Numbered from the stretch's first letter, positions 1-12,105 are shown. The stretch is DNA of 64,000 bases from Solicoccozyma terricola (GCA_001600875.1 BCLD01000012.1:742287-806286), one strand, 5' to 3'. Notes: generated from the letters alone by a model not told the origin. Numbers and translations: made by a program.

Positions 1-953
1 TGGTAACTTCTTTGTAACCTAGATCGAGAGGTTGTGATATTGTGGAAGTGGATGCTTGAGGTGTAGGTATAGACGTTGAAGAGGTTTGTAATGGTTCTAT
101 TCCAACGAACGAAATATCCAATTATGTTAGTCTCCCAAAAAGAAAAAGAAAAATCCCGCATGTGTATCGTCGAGAGTATTTTGGACAGGTACTAACCTTC
201 ATCGCCATCGATGAAAATCGTATGACCTCTCCTTGGCAATCCAATCAATTCCTTTCCCTTCCCTTTCCTATTCTCCTCGAGGGGTAAGAAACCAGCAGCT
301 CTTAATTGTTCAAGATCGATCTCATCGACGTCAGTCTCTTCTTCCGAGTCTGAAAACTCATCCTCTTCGGTGTTGTTGGATCGGGAAGAGGGAAGGAGAT
401 CAGCTAGAGATTGAATTTGTTCTTTGATAGCGGCGATTTTCTACTCGAGTAATCCCAATGAAGGGTATCAGTTGACCCAAGGTCGGCCGGCTAGGAGACA
501 AGTATGTACCAGACTCACGCTCTCTTCAGCTGATATTTGAGTCCGAATATAATTCGCATCTTGAGTCTTCAAAATCTTGACTACTTCCACAGGTAATGGT
601 TCATTCCCTCTACCTTGAATATGAACTCCACCCTCCGTCTTCCCTTTGATCATCCCCCAATAAAATTCATCCTTGTTCCTGAATGCGATTTTCTCCTTGA
701 GTTTCTTTAGTCTATCTCGTTTGGATTTGTAATCACGAGCTCTATGGACGTAATCTTTGTGCTTTTCTAGAAGGCCGAGTTTGGCACGGTGGAGTGGTTG
801 GGAGCGTTCTTTGTGGTTGCGACGATGAAGGGAGTCTGTGTGGGAGGGACGGGGGACGGGTGAGAGGGAGGTGAGAAGGGATGATTAGCGGGGGGGTACA
901 GGGTGAGCCGAGGGAGGTAGGGAGTACATACTACGAAGGGATGAGCCAGCCAT
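1..953 (-). CDS. UTP11: U3 snoRNA-associated protein Utp11 (3' end cut by window)
   Basis: Utp11 is a nucleolar component of the small-subunit processome and is needed for 18S rRNA maturation. Exons on the minus strand are 953-932, 835-519, 440-197 and 96-<1; phases join exactly. The first exon is only 22 nt (MAGSSLR plus one base). The start fits the conserved family N-terminus, with NHKERSQPLHRAKLG and then LLEKHKDYVHRARDYKSKR. The FYWGMIKGKTEGGVH-like segment and KILKTQDANYIRTQ are also characteristic of Utp11. Further on come an acidic linker (EEDEFSDSEEE) and GHTIFIDGDEE, matching the family's K/GHTIFVD motif. The C-terminus lies outside the window. It diverges from eIF3e across 432 bp with a CACGTG box 111 bp upstream of the start. 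The identification rests on recalled family motifs and is firm. Confidence 0.93.
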
Positions 954-1385
954 GATGAGATGAAGATGGAGATGATAGCTGATAGATGATGGACGGTAGA
1001 CGACCGATGGTTCTGTTTGAAATAAGTTGCCCTCCCCTCCCTCCCTTCCCCCCCTCCCGCTTTCACGTGTCACATCCCGTTCCCAGCTGACTTTTGCGCT
1101 TCCACGACAAAATCCTGCGCCCAGCGAAGGGGGGAAGGGTCATTGTTCATCGTCAGGTCATCGTGCACATCGTATCACCGTAGCACCGTACATAGCACCA
1201 GCACCCGTCCACTCGTTCCGTCCTCCCACGACTCAACACCAAGTCGTGGCACCAACGTCCAGCGAATAACCCCACCACGTCCAAGGGAAAAAGGAAAGAA
1301 GGGAAAAAAAAGGGACAGGCTCGTCTTATCACTACACGCGTTAATTAGAAGATATCAGCAAATAGAGAAAAGACAGACTGCAATC
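954..1385. promoter_or_regulatory. Divergent promoter region between Utp11 and eIF3e
   Basis: These 432 bp separate two divergent start codons, so both promoters must lie here. The stretch is C/T-rich on the plus strand (1028-1060) and holds a CACGTG palindrome at 1064-1069 and an ACGCGT at about 1337. I see no coding potential of its own; open frames here are short and low in complexity. Both flanking genes belong to ribosome production or translation, so shared control is plausible but unproven. Confidence 0.5.
1064..1069. promoter_or_regulatory. CACGTG E-box upstream of Utp11
   Basis: Palindromic CACGTG, the core site of Cbf1-type bHLH factors, lies 111 bp upstream of the Utp11 start and 317 bp upstream of the eIF3e start. 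It is one of several such boxes about 95-150 bp upstream of genes in this window. Confidence 0.4.
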
Positions 1386-3381
1386 ATGGCGGAGTACGAT
1401 CTTACTCAGGTAGGTTATCTTTGGAACATGGACCATCCGGGGCTACTCGTTGGTTCACTCGTATTCACCAACCTCCACGAGCTGATATATTCTTGTTCAA
1501 CGTCGGTTTAATTTTTTTCCCCCCGGAACGGATAGAAAATCATCCCTCACCTCGATAGACATCTCGCTTTTCCTCTTTTAAACCACCTTACCGAATTAGA
1601 TGCTCCTTTTTACCCTGCTGAACAATTACAAAAAGCTCAGTGCGTGGGGGAATCGCATTTTCTTATATTACATAGACTTTGGGCTGATTTGTTTTTACCT
1701 TACCCCCCAAAAAAAATCACATTATCGCTATTGATTTTTGTCTCCACTAGGTATGAGTTAGCGAAAGGGACTAACATGGTGGATTACACGGAGCAGTTGT
1801 TTGAGCAAGTTAAAGGATTACAAGGAGTCTCACCACCTGCTCAAGGTATGTTATTCTCCCATTTCGTCTCGGTCANNTCCNACCCCCCCCCCCCCCCTCC
1901 GGGGCGATCACCCTCGCACCCTCGTTGCTTAACGGTTTTTATTTATGTCCCTAACGACAGATTTCGAATCCCTACGAGCTTCCGCTATTCAAAAGAATCA
2001 ATCCCTTTCTCAATCTGCTGAACCGGTTTTGAAAGTGATCGAGGATCCTGCAGTTGTTGATAGGTTGAAGGGAGCGATTGATAAAGAGAGGAATATGGAG
2101 TTGTTGGAGAAGGAGTATTCGGTGGGTGTCGTCCTGTTTGGCGGAAGGAACAAGTACTAGTCTCTAACGCTTGTCGTTTTCCCTGTTTTTTCTTTTTCTT
2201 TTTCTTTTCTTTTCTGTTCTCAGCTCACTGTCGATCAAGTCAACGCTCTTTACCACTACGGTCAATACCAATACACCTACGGCGATTACTCTGGAGCTGC
2301 TTCGTATTTATACCATTTCCTGATCCTCTCTCCATCATACGACCTCAACCTCTCCGCTCATTGGGGTAAACTCTCATCTAATATCTTATCTGGATCATGG
2401 GACGCTGCACTTGAAGAAGTCAATGATTTAAGAGATTTGATCGATAATCCTCATTCTGCTGCAACTGCTGAACCATCTTTCCAACTTCAAGCTAGGACTT
2501 GGTTATTACATTGGAGTTTATTCGTTTTCTTTAATCAAGAAGATGGAAGACAAGCTCTTTTGGATATGTTTTTATCACCTGCGTATCTTAACACGATGCA
2601 GACTTCTTGTCCTCATTTATTGAGATACTTGGTAGCTGCAGCTGTGTTATGTCGTCGTTCAACAAGACCAGTAGTTGTCGCTGGTGCAAGGACGATCAGG
2701 GATCCAATCAAAGAATGCACAAGGATCGTAGTATTGGAAGAATATCAATATTCTGATCCAATCACTGGGTTTTTGAAAGATTTATATGGAGATTTCGATT
2801 TCGAAGGAGCTCAAGAGAGATTAAAAGTTGCGGAGATGGTCATGGAGAATGATTTCTTCCTTGGTGGTTTCGCAGAGGCGTTTGTGGAGAATGCTAGGTG
2901 GTTGATTAGTGAGGTTTATTGTCGGATTCATAGGAGGATTGATATTACGTGAGTGGAGGGGGGAGGGAGGGAGTAGGTGGTTTGGGGAAGGAAGGGTGAG
3001 GAGCTGATGAAAAGAATTTTTTTTTCTTCTTTCCTTCTTCAATTCATCGATATAACGCAGCGACTTGTCCTCTCGTCTCAATCTATCCAAGGAAGAGGGT
3101 GAGAAATGGATCGTCAACCTGATTCGTGATTCCAAGCTAGGTATCGATGCCAAGATTGATTTGAAAGCCGTGAGTGTTAAAAAATTAAACCGAAGCGCGG
3201 TACTGGTTAGAATGGGGGAACGTGTGTGTGTGGCCTTTTACTAAACAAAAAACCTGTCTCGCAATCCCCCCCCCCCCCCCCTCTCCTCACCTGACTCTAG
3301 TTCCCCAGGTCGAATCCCCGAACTCTTCGTGTTGTAGTTGGCAATCGCAGCATGAGGGACATGGACATGGCTGTCGAGTAA
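1386..3381 (+). CDS. Eukaryotic translation initiation factor 3 subunit E (eIF3e/Int6)
   Basis: Subunit of the eIF3 scaffold that helps load mRNA on the 40S ribosome. Exons: 1386-1409, 1536-1639, 1751-1845, 1961-2121, 2224-2948, 3061-3169 and 3301-3381 (1299 nt, 432 aa; the family is usually about 430-445 aa). The start MAEYDLTQ then [10 protein letters not shown] is the classic eIF3e N-terminus. [36 protein letters not shown] and [20 protein letters not shown] mark the helical repeats and PCI region. The last exon is the least certain. I chose the acceptor after CTAG at 3300, which gives the ending [17 protein letters not shown]; its VVVGN resembles the VVMGN segment in animal eIF3e. An acceptor at 3308 would give an unrelated tail. 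Ambiguous bases (N) at 1876, 1877 and 1881 sit beside a poly-C run inside an intron. Confidence 0.93.
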
Positions 3382-3836
3382 TATTTCGCCTTTGTGGTCT
3401 ACGATTGCAACTCTAGACGTCGGTGACAGTCGATGTGTTAGATGTCAAATGTGCCTTTGAAACAGCGACCTTGCCTACCTGGCAAGAGCAAGAGCATCAT
3501 CCGATTGCCTCAATGACACCATCTCGCAGTCTATAGCCACGATGCTAGCAACGGGAGGTGCCATTTGGACTTGGCCCCTTGCAATTCAGATGTGATGTGA
3601 TATCAACAAGCTGCATAGATCATCATCGACTGGTGCTACAAACACAAATTGCTAATGCGGAGCCCCATTTGGAATATCGACAAGCTTCCATCCGGGAGCG
3701 AGGTTCATCCTTGGGCGGTATTGACATGGCTTGACCAGCTGCTGTCTGCCCCGACTGTTTGCCCTTCGGGGCGAAGGACCAGGTTGTCCGTAAGGGTGAT
3801 ATGACCTTAACCGAGAAAAGGGTTATCTGTACGAAC
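3382..3836. other. Convergent 3' intergenic region
   Basis: This is 455 bp between the eIF3e stop and the SMG6 stop. Both genes end here, so it should hold two 3' untranslated regions and polyadenylation sites. I found no convincing gene, repeat or RNA. The short open frames on either strand do not splice into anything recognisable. Confidence 0.5.
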
Positions 3837-6800
3837 TCAGCCACCGCTGCTGAGAATCTTTGCCATCTCCTTCTCATCCGCCGCATCAACACCTCGAGCT
3901 CTTGCTCGGAGTCGCAAGTTGCGATCGAAAGTCAACAGTAAGACCTTGAGTGCTGACTTTTTCTTCTCTTCGAATCCAGGTTGGTCGGACATTCCAAGAG
4001 TAGAAGAACGATCGATGAAGTGCGTAACTTGGAACGCAGCCACACGGAGAATAAAGTCATCCATCGTATGAGCGCGAGCGGTGTCTGCATCAATATCTGA
4101 CCGGCCAGAATCGGATAGGTCTTCCGCACGTATGAGAAGATCAGAGAGGTAGTTGCCCTTTGATGTCTGCACTTTGAGCGTGAGTGAGGCCGACCGAATG
4201 TGAGATTCGAGGTATGCAATAGCTGTGGATGCAGCAGGACCAAGTGGCGCAGGGTTCTTCGCAAGGCCGTCGAGTTCAGTAATGACTGCAAGGACAAAGG
4301 ATCGTCAGTCTTTGTCTATGTCAGTACATGAACGATACTCGGCTTACCTGGAAGTGGCACGATGACGGTCCACCTGCCCGAATCGGCAACCCTTGCGAAC
4401 ATCTCCAGCGAACCAAGCAGAACGTTGGTATCAAAGACCAGCACAGTGTATCCAGGCAATACCTGTGACTTGAGAGATAGTCTCTTGGCGGGAGCCACCT
4501 TTTTGGAGGGTGGGCGCAACGCCAGTGGCTTGGCGACAACAGCCCTGCCCGGGTCAAGCAAGTTCCGAAGGTATCGCCTCTTCGCCCGCAATTCTCGCAG
4601 CTCAAGGTCACTCTCGTCGTCTGTCATTTCTTCATCACTGAGAGCTACTGCCTCAATCTCGTCGACGATGTCGACCCATTCGCCGCGAGCCTCTTCCTCC
4701 TTGCGACGGCTTTCAGCCTCCACCTTCAGTCGTTGACGGCGCTCCTCTTCCCACTGATTGATCTTGCGGTCGAGAGGTCCACCAACATCGATACCAATTC
4801 TGCGGCTCGTAGGCGAATCGAAGGAAAACCCAGGGACGCTGGTACTGAGGATGCCAGCTGACCATGCGACTCTTCGCCACCGTCGTTGTGTGATAGCAGC
4901 GGGAGTGTCCGTGGTGTCTGCACCTTCGCCATCGTCTACCAAGCCATCCGCCGCATCAGCCTGGGTCATGTCCTGGTCGGCCAGCAGTACATCCATTTCA
5001 CTCTGGATGCGAGGTCCAGAGCGAGGTTGCACAGGGCCACCTGATCCTCGTCCAGAAGAGTTACCAGCCTTGTGCTTCCAGAATCCGCGCTCGTAAACAC
5101 GCCTCCCTACCCAGTCCATACCTCGCAGACACCAGTCTTCCGGGATTGGTGACCCTCCCAGCAGCTTGTGAGACAAGCTCGGGCCGACCTCGATCTTGCG
5201 TGGGATGCTATTGAAAAAGTCCGCCAGTGACTGCCACGGGATGAAGCGCTCTAGTAGTGCGAGGGCGGGCCATTGCTTCAGAGCTGTGGAAAGGAAAGTA
5301 AGGAAGATGGTGATGTACGGGTTGAGGACAATAGTGAAGCCTGCTTGTCTGGTGGGGTGTTTGAGACAAAACTCAAAGACCGTGAAGGCGAGGCGAAGTG
5401 CGTTGCGGAAAGGCGATGGGAAAGTATCCGGGTCACTCAGGTCCAAAGATGGGGAGACTGCTAGCTTACGGAGGACAGAACCCAATCCTGCGTCTGGATT
5501 TTCGTCGCCAGATGTGGGAACCTGCCCATCTTCAATCAAATTTTCGGCTGCAGTCTGATGCACCATAATAGCTTGAGGCTGAGCCGATGCGGTTGCCCTG
5601 GTGATCTTACGGGCCGCAGGATCTTCCGCCGCGGCTTTACGCAAGAAGCTGTCGTCCGAACCATATTGTAAGATGGCACTCAGGTTGACGACGGCCATGG
5701 TGAGCCACTCGACTTGTGGAATGGGACGTCTATGAGAACCCGTGGTGCCGGTAAGACCAGTCCGCATATCCTCCTCGAGTCGTTCCATGTACCGGTCGAA
5801 CACATTATCGAAATCGTCCAGCTCAATGCGGGTGAACAGCATACCATGCAGCAAGAGGAATAGATCGGCTGCAGTCGCTTCGGGTGTCGCTCGTTTCCGC
5901 TGAAGAGCGGTGTCGAATAGTGGCAATATTGATTCACGGGTGGTGGCGTAGGGATGAGAAGCGGTAAGACTACAACACAGGACGGCGTCAGCATTAATGG
6001 CGCAACCACCAGGAAATCAACTCAAACCCACCTTTTAACATAGTGGTAGAGTGCCCGACCCTCGTCGCCCTTGACATCCCGACAAAGAAGAGCCAAGTGA
6101 TGGTGCAGACGTCCTTCTCCTGGCTTTTCTCCTAAACCCATGACATACCAGTCTCTAGCTGTGAGTCGCCACGTCTCCCTGTCTTCCACGTCCCAGCTCT
6201 CCGCGACCCCAGCGCCAATACTTTGACCGCTTGGGAATAGCTCCGGCCCAGGCTCGTCATCATCGTCGATCCGCCCAATGCGCTCAGGTACCGGTGCGAC
6301 AACGGGTCTATTCCTGGCCGCTTGCTTCTCAAGCGCTGCGATATGGCCAGCTACAGCCATACGGTAACGAGCCAGATCACCAAGCGCCTCGATCCAAGCC
6401 CCCCTAAAGGTGGTGGAGCTGAGAGTCTGCTCTTCTAGTAGACTGGTGTAGAATGAATAGGCGTCGTATATGAAATCCGTCAAATGATCGAGTACCTTTG
6501 CGGAGGTTTTGTTGTCTCGGAAGGTAATCCTGGTGCTTCCAGTCTGAGCCGACGGCGCGTTAGCGATCCATGTGTACCGCATTCGCTCGAGGATGAGATG
6601 GAAGGCCGTCTGCCATAATCGGGTCGGAATATTGTATCTGCCCGGTAGCGTTTTCATGGATGCGGGGACGAGTCGATCCATGGAGAGAACAAGGAAATCA
6701 TGATGGGCGTGGGCGAGTCTGGGCGTGGCGATGATGAATTGACATAGGACCTAAAGTAACGGATGCATCACCCACTCACTGTTTATGCAAAGCAACTAGC

Positions 6801-8830
6801 TCGACCCACGCCTCATCCTCCATGACCTCAGCAGGTAAAGGCCTTGACTGTCTAGGTACGATCGGTCGTCTCGAGTATTCATCCTCCTCATCGTCCATCG
6901 CCTGGCGGATGACAGCAACGGCACCATTGCCTTGAATAGGATTGAAGCTCTGTCCGGACCCACCAGTACCGGCGATATTTGCTGAAGGAGCGGCGGTAAG
7001 GCCTTGCCCAAGGAGACCGGCATTGATCAGCACTCGAACACCAGCAGATGGGTCAACGGACATCATGCGATGCATATCGGTGAGCTTGTGCTCTAACGCT
7101 TGGATAACCTTGTAGGCCTCCCGCAAGCGGAACATGATTCCGGTGTCGCTGGAAGGGAGATGAATAGCGCCATCGGTCAACTGGTAATTCCTTCCTTTCA
7201 GGGAGGCGCTGGCGAAACCCCCCACTAACCTGTTCCCACGACCTCTTTCCCTATCCTTCAGACTCTCACTCCCTTCACTGCTCCGACTACCTCGACTCTT
7301 CCCATCCTCATCCCGTTTATTCCGTCCCTGATTCTGACTGCCCCGTTCGCTTCCATCTTTCCGCCGCCGTCGTTCTCGTTCGCGATCACCTTCCTCGTCT
7401 TCATTGATGGGATACCGTCGTCCAGGTCCCCCACCACCGGTGGCGTTTCCGCTCACACCACTGCGATGTCGATGTTCATCTTTCTCCCGTTCTCGTACAG
7501 ATGGCGGTTCAAGGGAAACACTTGTTGCCAAGCTCGACCCTTTCCGTGCGTTAATGGCACCGGGGTAACTTGAATGCCCGAGTAGAGCAGAAGAGCCTCC
7601 TGTACGAGATGTACTCCCACCTGTTGATTGAGACGGTGCTTGTGCAAACTTGACCGGATCATGAATATGAGGATCGAACAACTTCCTTGCCGGTAAAGGT
7701 TGTTGTGTTGCAGATGAAGCTGACCCAGGATTCGTCGACATGACACGGGTTGGGCCACGATGAAATTCATCCGTAGACGTTCGAGTATATCGACTATGTA
7801 CGATTCCGTGATCTTGAGCAGTGGTTGTTGATCTTGGCTGCGGAACTTGTCCTCCTACTCCATCTTCATCATACGCATCCATCTTTGCACCTCTGTGTGG
7901 TTTTTCCGACCTTCGATCTCGTTCCCGTTCCCTTGATCCATCCCTGATCCCTCCCGACCCTTGAGATTTGTCACCTCTAAGTCTCGCTTCATCGTACATC
8001 CCCGATCCAATACTTTTTCCATCATCGAACAAAGCACCACTTCCATGAGATCTCGTTGTTTTTCCTCTTCCTTGATCGAATTCATCGAAATCATCATCTT
8101 CAAACAGGTCCTCTTCCGCATACCTCACTTTTCTCCTCCTTCCAAGCCTACCTCCAATCCTCGTGTCAACTACAGCCGACCCAGAACCCGAAACTTCATC
8201 TCCGATTCTCCATCCATCAACATCAAACTCAGACTTGGCATGAGCAGCAGCTTGTGTTTCCTCCCATTCTGAATGCGGTATCAATCCTCCACCACCTGTG
8301 GATCCACTAGCGGAAGTGAACCCTGATAGTGAACGACCAGATTTGAAACGACCGCTGTTAGGTGCTGATGATTTATCGGATCTTTCGTCGCGTGTGAGAC
8401 GAGAGGCGGATGTTGAGATGGATGGAGGGCGATACGGTGGGATTTGAGAGGTCGATGCGATGTTAGGAATGGTTGGGTATTGTTGACGTGGTCGTCGTTC
8501 GCTAGAGGGGTTTACACAACGATCAGCTCCCACTCACTCTGAGAGGATATAAGACACCTTGTCTACAACATACCTAGTAGATGTATCCTGTTTAGTACTG
8601 GATTTCCTTTGTGCTGCAACAACCCTGTCTGCAAAGCTCAATTCGCCCGACGTCGCGTTCACTCCCCTCTTCGACCTATTCGTGGACTTCGAAGCGACAG
8701 ACGGAGTCCGTTCGGTAGACAAATCTGGAGAGACTTGAGACGCTGCTGCTGCTGCTGCTGCTGTTGAAACAACGTCTCGAGGGAGAGGTGGAGAAGGTGG
8801 GCGAAGTAGGTGTGTGGCGTTGTAAGCCAT
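3837..8830 (-). CDS. SMG6/EST1-like PIN-domain endoribonuclease
   Basis: Predicted nonsense-mediated decay endonuclease of the SMG6/EST1A type. Minus-strand exons: 8830-8574, 8501-6780, 6718-6032, 5969-4348 and 4285-3837 (4737 nt, 1578 aa). The N-terminal 650 residues are low-complexity, rich in Ser, Arg and Gly. An EST1-type TPR region follows from about residue 640: LVALHKQLAHAHHDFLVLS, IPTRLWQTAFHLILERMRY, and ALYHYVKSLTASHPYATTRE. The C-terminal PIN domain (about residues 1395-1570) keeps all expected acidic residues. These are the Asp of LVFDTNVLLG, the Glu of VITELDGLAKN, the Asp pair of TMDDFILR and the Asp of LLLTFDRNLRLRARARG. It should therefore be catalytically competent, unlike SMG5-type PIN domains. 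The start at MAYNATHLLRP was chosen as the first ATG of an open exon that joins in phase. SMG6 cleaves near premature stops; EST1 homologues also act at telomeres, so a telomeric role cannot be excluded. Confidence 0.92.
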
Positions 8831-10469
8831 GATTACGAAAGTGAGATCTTGAAAAGAAAATCTTGCAAGGTAACCGTCGCACGAACGGTCAATGTTTCCC
8901 GCACGGTCGATGTTCAACGTCGAGATGAGAATCGTACTCCAGTTCGTGGGGGAAGATCTTCCTCCACTACTGACTTCAAATCGATATTGACAGATCCAAC
9001 TGAAGGGAAAAAACGCCTTGAATCTCGACTTGTGTTGTCTGGATCATTGCGGCTGTTGTTTGCGGGTTGTAAGATGTGATGTATCCGCGTCAGACGACGG
9101 TGCAATGCAAGGGCTGTCGAGGATACTGTCCTGGATATCGACAGCCTTGGTCCATATACACCACCACGACGTCCGCAGCCAAGCGTAGATTCCCTTCGCA
9201 GCACTCCGACCGATAACCACGCGCCGCGGATGGAAAGCCAGCTCAACAGTGACACGTCATTAGGCGTTGACACGTCATTGAATTGGTTTGATTGCGGGTG
9301 GACAAGGAAATTGATAAGCGCGCCGCCGAACCTATCACCTGCTGCCTGCACTAGATACAGCTCGCATTCCTCTCATTCTCGTCCCCTCCAATCAACCAGC
9401 CATCGTCACTCGCTCAGTAAGTGGATTCCCTTCCCGCGTTGTCTTATCCTCCTCTCCTCTCTTCGCAATGATGTCATCTGTAAAAGGTGTGAAACCTCCC
9501 CGTCCTCTACATCGTCCTGCAAAACAACCCACTCCGCACCATACTCCCAGCGCAACGATCCGGAAAGCAAATCCGATAGAAACGACTAGTTTCAAATCAC
9601 TATCGGAGTAATTCGGATCGTATATTTTCTCCATTGAAACAGTCCTGGTGTTTTTTCGACTTTGCTGTTATGCGAGTTGAGAGCGGCAGGATTGGGAAAA
9701 GCTTGGAATATAGACTTTGATGTTTTTGGCGAGGGAAACCACGTTCAAAGTAAAGGACGAGCTTAGAATCTTCCTCTTCCCCCCACCCCCACACCCCTTT
9801 CCCTTCCTTTCCTACCTCCAAATATCCTGGTGATACCCCATCATCAGAATTACCATCCCGAATCACGCCAAGCGAGAATCTTTACATAAAGTCTTCAGTG
9901 TGTCTCGCGACATTCGGACAAAATTAGGATCAAAGATGGACATGAAACGATTGCCAAACAGTGACCGGACTGGCTCTTTCTCTCTTTCCTCGTCTTGTGC
10001 GACCTCTAACGAGGTTTCAAAACCGAGGTGGGAAATGAATTTGAATCTCCTACCACCGCGCTCAATGTAGCGATCATACACCGCACCTCGATAAATCATA
10101 TCTGGCGATTATTTGATCTTTCGAGGGTTATCTCTACTCTTGATGCGCGAAAGGAAGTTGGACTGAGTCGTGGATGTTTTGTTTTGTTTTCGTTTTCGTT
10201 TTCGAAATACGAGGTCATGGTGTGAGGATGGGTAGGTTGGGGATCACGGTTGTCCACTGGAGGACGTGCGAGATTGATTCGGGTTCTTTTTGTTACTCGA
10301 TTCGTCCACTGAGCGAATTTTTCGGAAAACGAGAGGAGGGGATTTCTTTTCTTTTCTTTTCTTTCATCATCTTGGTGGTTCTCTCCATGATTGTTCAGGC
10401 GATTACAGGCTGACGTTTTGGGAAATTGTTTGCTACCCTGTGATTTGGGGGAAAACAGGATCAGATGGC
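8831..10469. other. 1.6 kb gap with unproven small open frames
   Basis: This lies between the divergent starts of SMG6 and the DnaJ protein and is unusually long for this window. It holds a TTTTC pentamer run (about 10342-10364) and a G/T-rich stretch. Three short frames could be exons of an unrecognised gene. One is minus 9866-10099 (78 codons). Another is minus 9392-9634, with a hydrophobic stretch of about 25 residues. The third is plus 9468-9611, MMSSVKGVKPPRPLHRPAKQ onward, which overlaps the second. None matched a family I know and I could not splice them into one convincing chain. Confidence 0.4.
9866..10099 (-). CDS. Possible small or partial unknown protein
   Basis: Open frame of 78 codons that reads like protein: MIYRGAVYDRYIERGG, then a central charged part and FMSIFDPNFVRMSRDTLKTL. 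I do not recognise it. An ATG in good context (MTSYFENENEN..., start about 10216 on the minus strand) lies just upstream in another frame and could be a first exon. I could not find a phase-correct intron joining the two. A continuation frame lies at 9600-9866. It could also be chance coding within a divergent promoter. Confidence 0.22.
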
Positions 10470-11923
10470 ATGTCTGTTAATTCGATAGCCACCTTTGTAG
10501 GGTGGTCGGTCTTACCGAATCTAATAACGAACGTTGTACAATCGTTCTTGGACAAGAATATCAGGACTCCATTGTATGTCCCTGCAGTGAAAGGGACATC
10601 GGGATATGTTACCAATAGGAAGGTGAGTTTATCCCCTGGATCCATTTTCGGGAAAGGTTGTTCCATATTGATGGATTTTGTTCATTGATCGTGGTAGAAA
10701 GTCTACTCCGCTGTGATTTTGTTATATCTCAGTTGGACGATCTACTATGCATTTCAATCCACTTGGTCACCGAATTGGTATACCCTACTTGGAGTTGATC
10801 AGGATGTCGATGAAGCAGGTTTAAAAGCTGCTTCTAGAGCTTTGTGAGATATAGGATATTTCATCGTTGCGTCGGTATTCACAAAGCTGATCCTTGGTGA
10901 TACGGGAATCATCCAGATCGAGAAAATATCATCCGGACAAAGCGGGACCATTAGGCGAGAATTACTTCATCGTGGCTCGACATGCCTATGAGGGATTAAC
11001 TGATCCAACACGTCGATATGCTTATGATCGGTAAGCGCCTTCACTATTTGTTGCGTTGGATCAAGGTTGACTGCTAAATGGGCATACGATGGTTTAGATT
11101 CGGACCTGTCATCGATACGTGGAAGAATTGCGTGACGATGAGAGATTTCATGCAGAGAGGAGTGATGCATGGTATTATGTATTGGTATGGGATCACATTG
11201 GGATTACAGCTGATCATTGCCGGTGAGTTGAGGGAGCACAATTGCGCGAGGAACTTGAATGAAGAGCTGAGATGATGGCGTGGTCTCCTGTTGATTTTGA
11301 ATAGGTTTCCGCAAGGCCGATGTCGGTGGTTATGTGAGTGGCTCACACCATGCGTCAACATCTACACGTCTAACGAGAGTTTGCTGCCCTGCTGCAACAG
11401 TGGCGATTTCTAGCGTTCTTCATCCTGTTCACATGCGAGATGACCATCATCGTTGGTCCACGGACATCAAAACTACACAGCGTTCTCCGCATACTATCGC
11501 CCCATCGAACGCCATACCAGCAAGTGGCTCTCCTTCGAGATTTCTGGGTGACATTGTCGTTGGCCCTCAATCAGCTGATGCCGCTGTGGGTGGCGCCTAC
11601 ACCCTCAGCGGCACAGAACGAAGAGCAGATCAATGCCATGGTTCAACAGGCGCTCATCCTCGGCAGAGAACTGGAGACGATGGCTGTTGCGGCATGTGAT
11701 GAGCAAGTGGCGTTGGTTGCTGGTGGGGATTCCCCGGTGTTGAAATCGGAGATGGAGCAGTGTGAGCACCGATGGGCCTCGCCTCGCCATGGGGGTTCCC
11801 TTTTGGCTGACGTCAAAACCTCCCTGTATGATAGACCTCATCGACGATGTCCTGAGCAACCACCCGGCCGTGCGTTCGGCATGGCGTGACCGTGTTGTAT
11901 CGGGTGGCCATGGTGATTCATGA
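10470..11923 (+). CDS. Membrane-anchored DnaJ (Hsp40) protein
   Basis: Predicted J-domain co-chaperone that stimulates Hsp70 ATPase, in a membrane protein (ER or mitochondrial; not decidable here). Exons: 10470-10622, 10698-10843, 10917-11030, 11098-11222, 11305-11333, 11401-11761 and 11835-11923 (1017 nt, 338 aa). The order is a first hydrophobic segment near residues 6-22 and a clear transmembrane helix at about 53-70 (VYSAVILLYLSWTIYYAF). The J domain follows from about 77 (NWYTLLGVDQDVDEAGLKAA) with the essential HPD at 105-107 and a LTDPTRRYAYDRFGP end. Further hydrophobic segments are GIMYWYGITLGLQLIIAGF, RFLAFFILFTCEMTIIV and FWVTLSLALNQLMPLWV. The J domain sits between membrane helices rather than at a terminus, as in ERdj-type proteins. 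It ends 182 bp before the downstream transporter start, on the same strand. No close named orthologue is asserted. Confidence 0.85.
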
Positions 11924-11992
11924 CCGTTTGCTGTGTTGTTACTGGTTACGACCCGTTGTCTGTTTCGGCCGATCTGTATGCCACGCGACTGC

Positions 11993-11998
11993 CACGTG
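11993..11998. promoter_or_regulatory. CACGTG E-box upstream of MFS transporter
   Basis: CACGTG palindrome whose end lies 108 bp upstream of the chosen MFS start at 12106, in the short gap after the DnaJ gene. Spacing matches boxes upstream of other genes in the window. Confidence 0.4.
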
Positions 11999-12105
11999 CC
12001 CTTCATTCAACTTATTTCAATCTTTCGGTCTTGGGCGACTTGGCAGGCAGGGTGGAGTCGAGTCCGACTATCGCCTCGAGTCACAATGAGTATCTCGCTG
12101 GTCAT

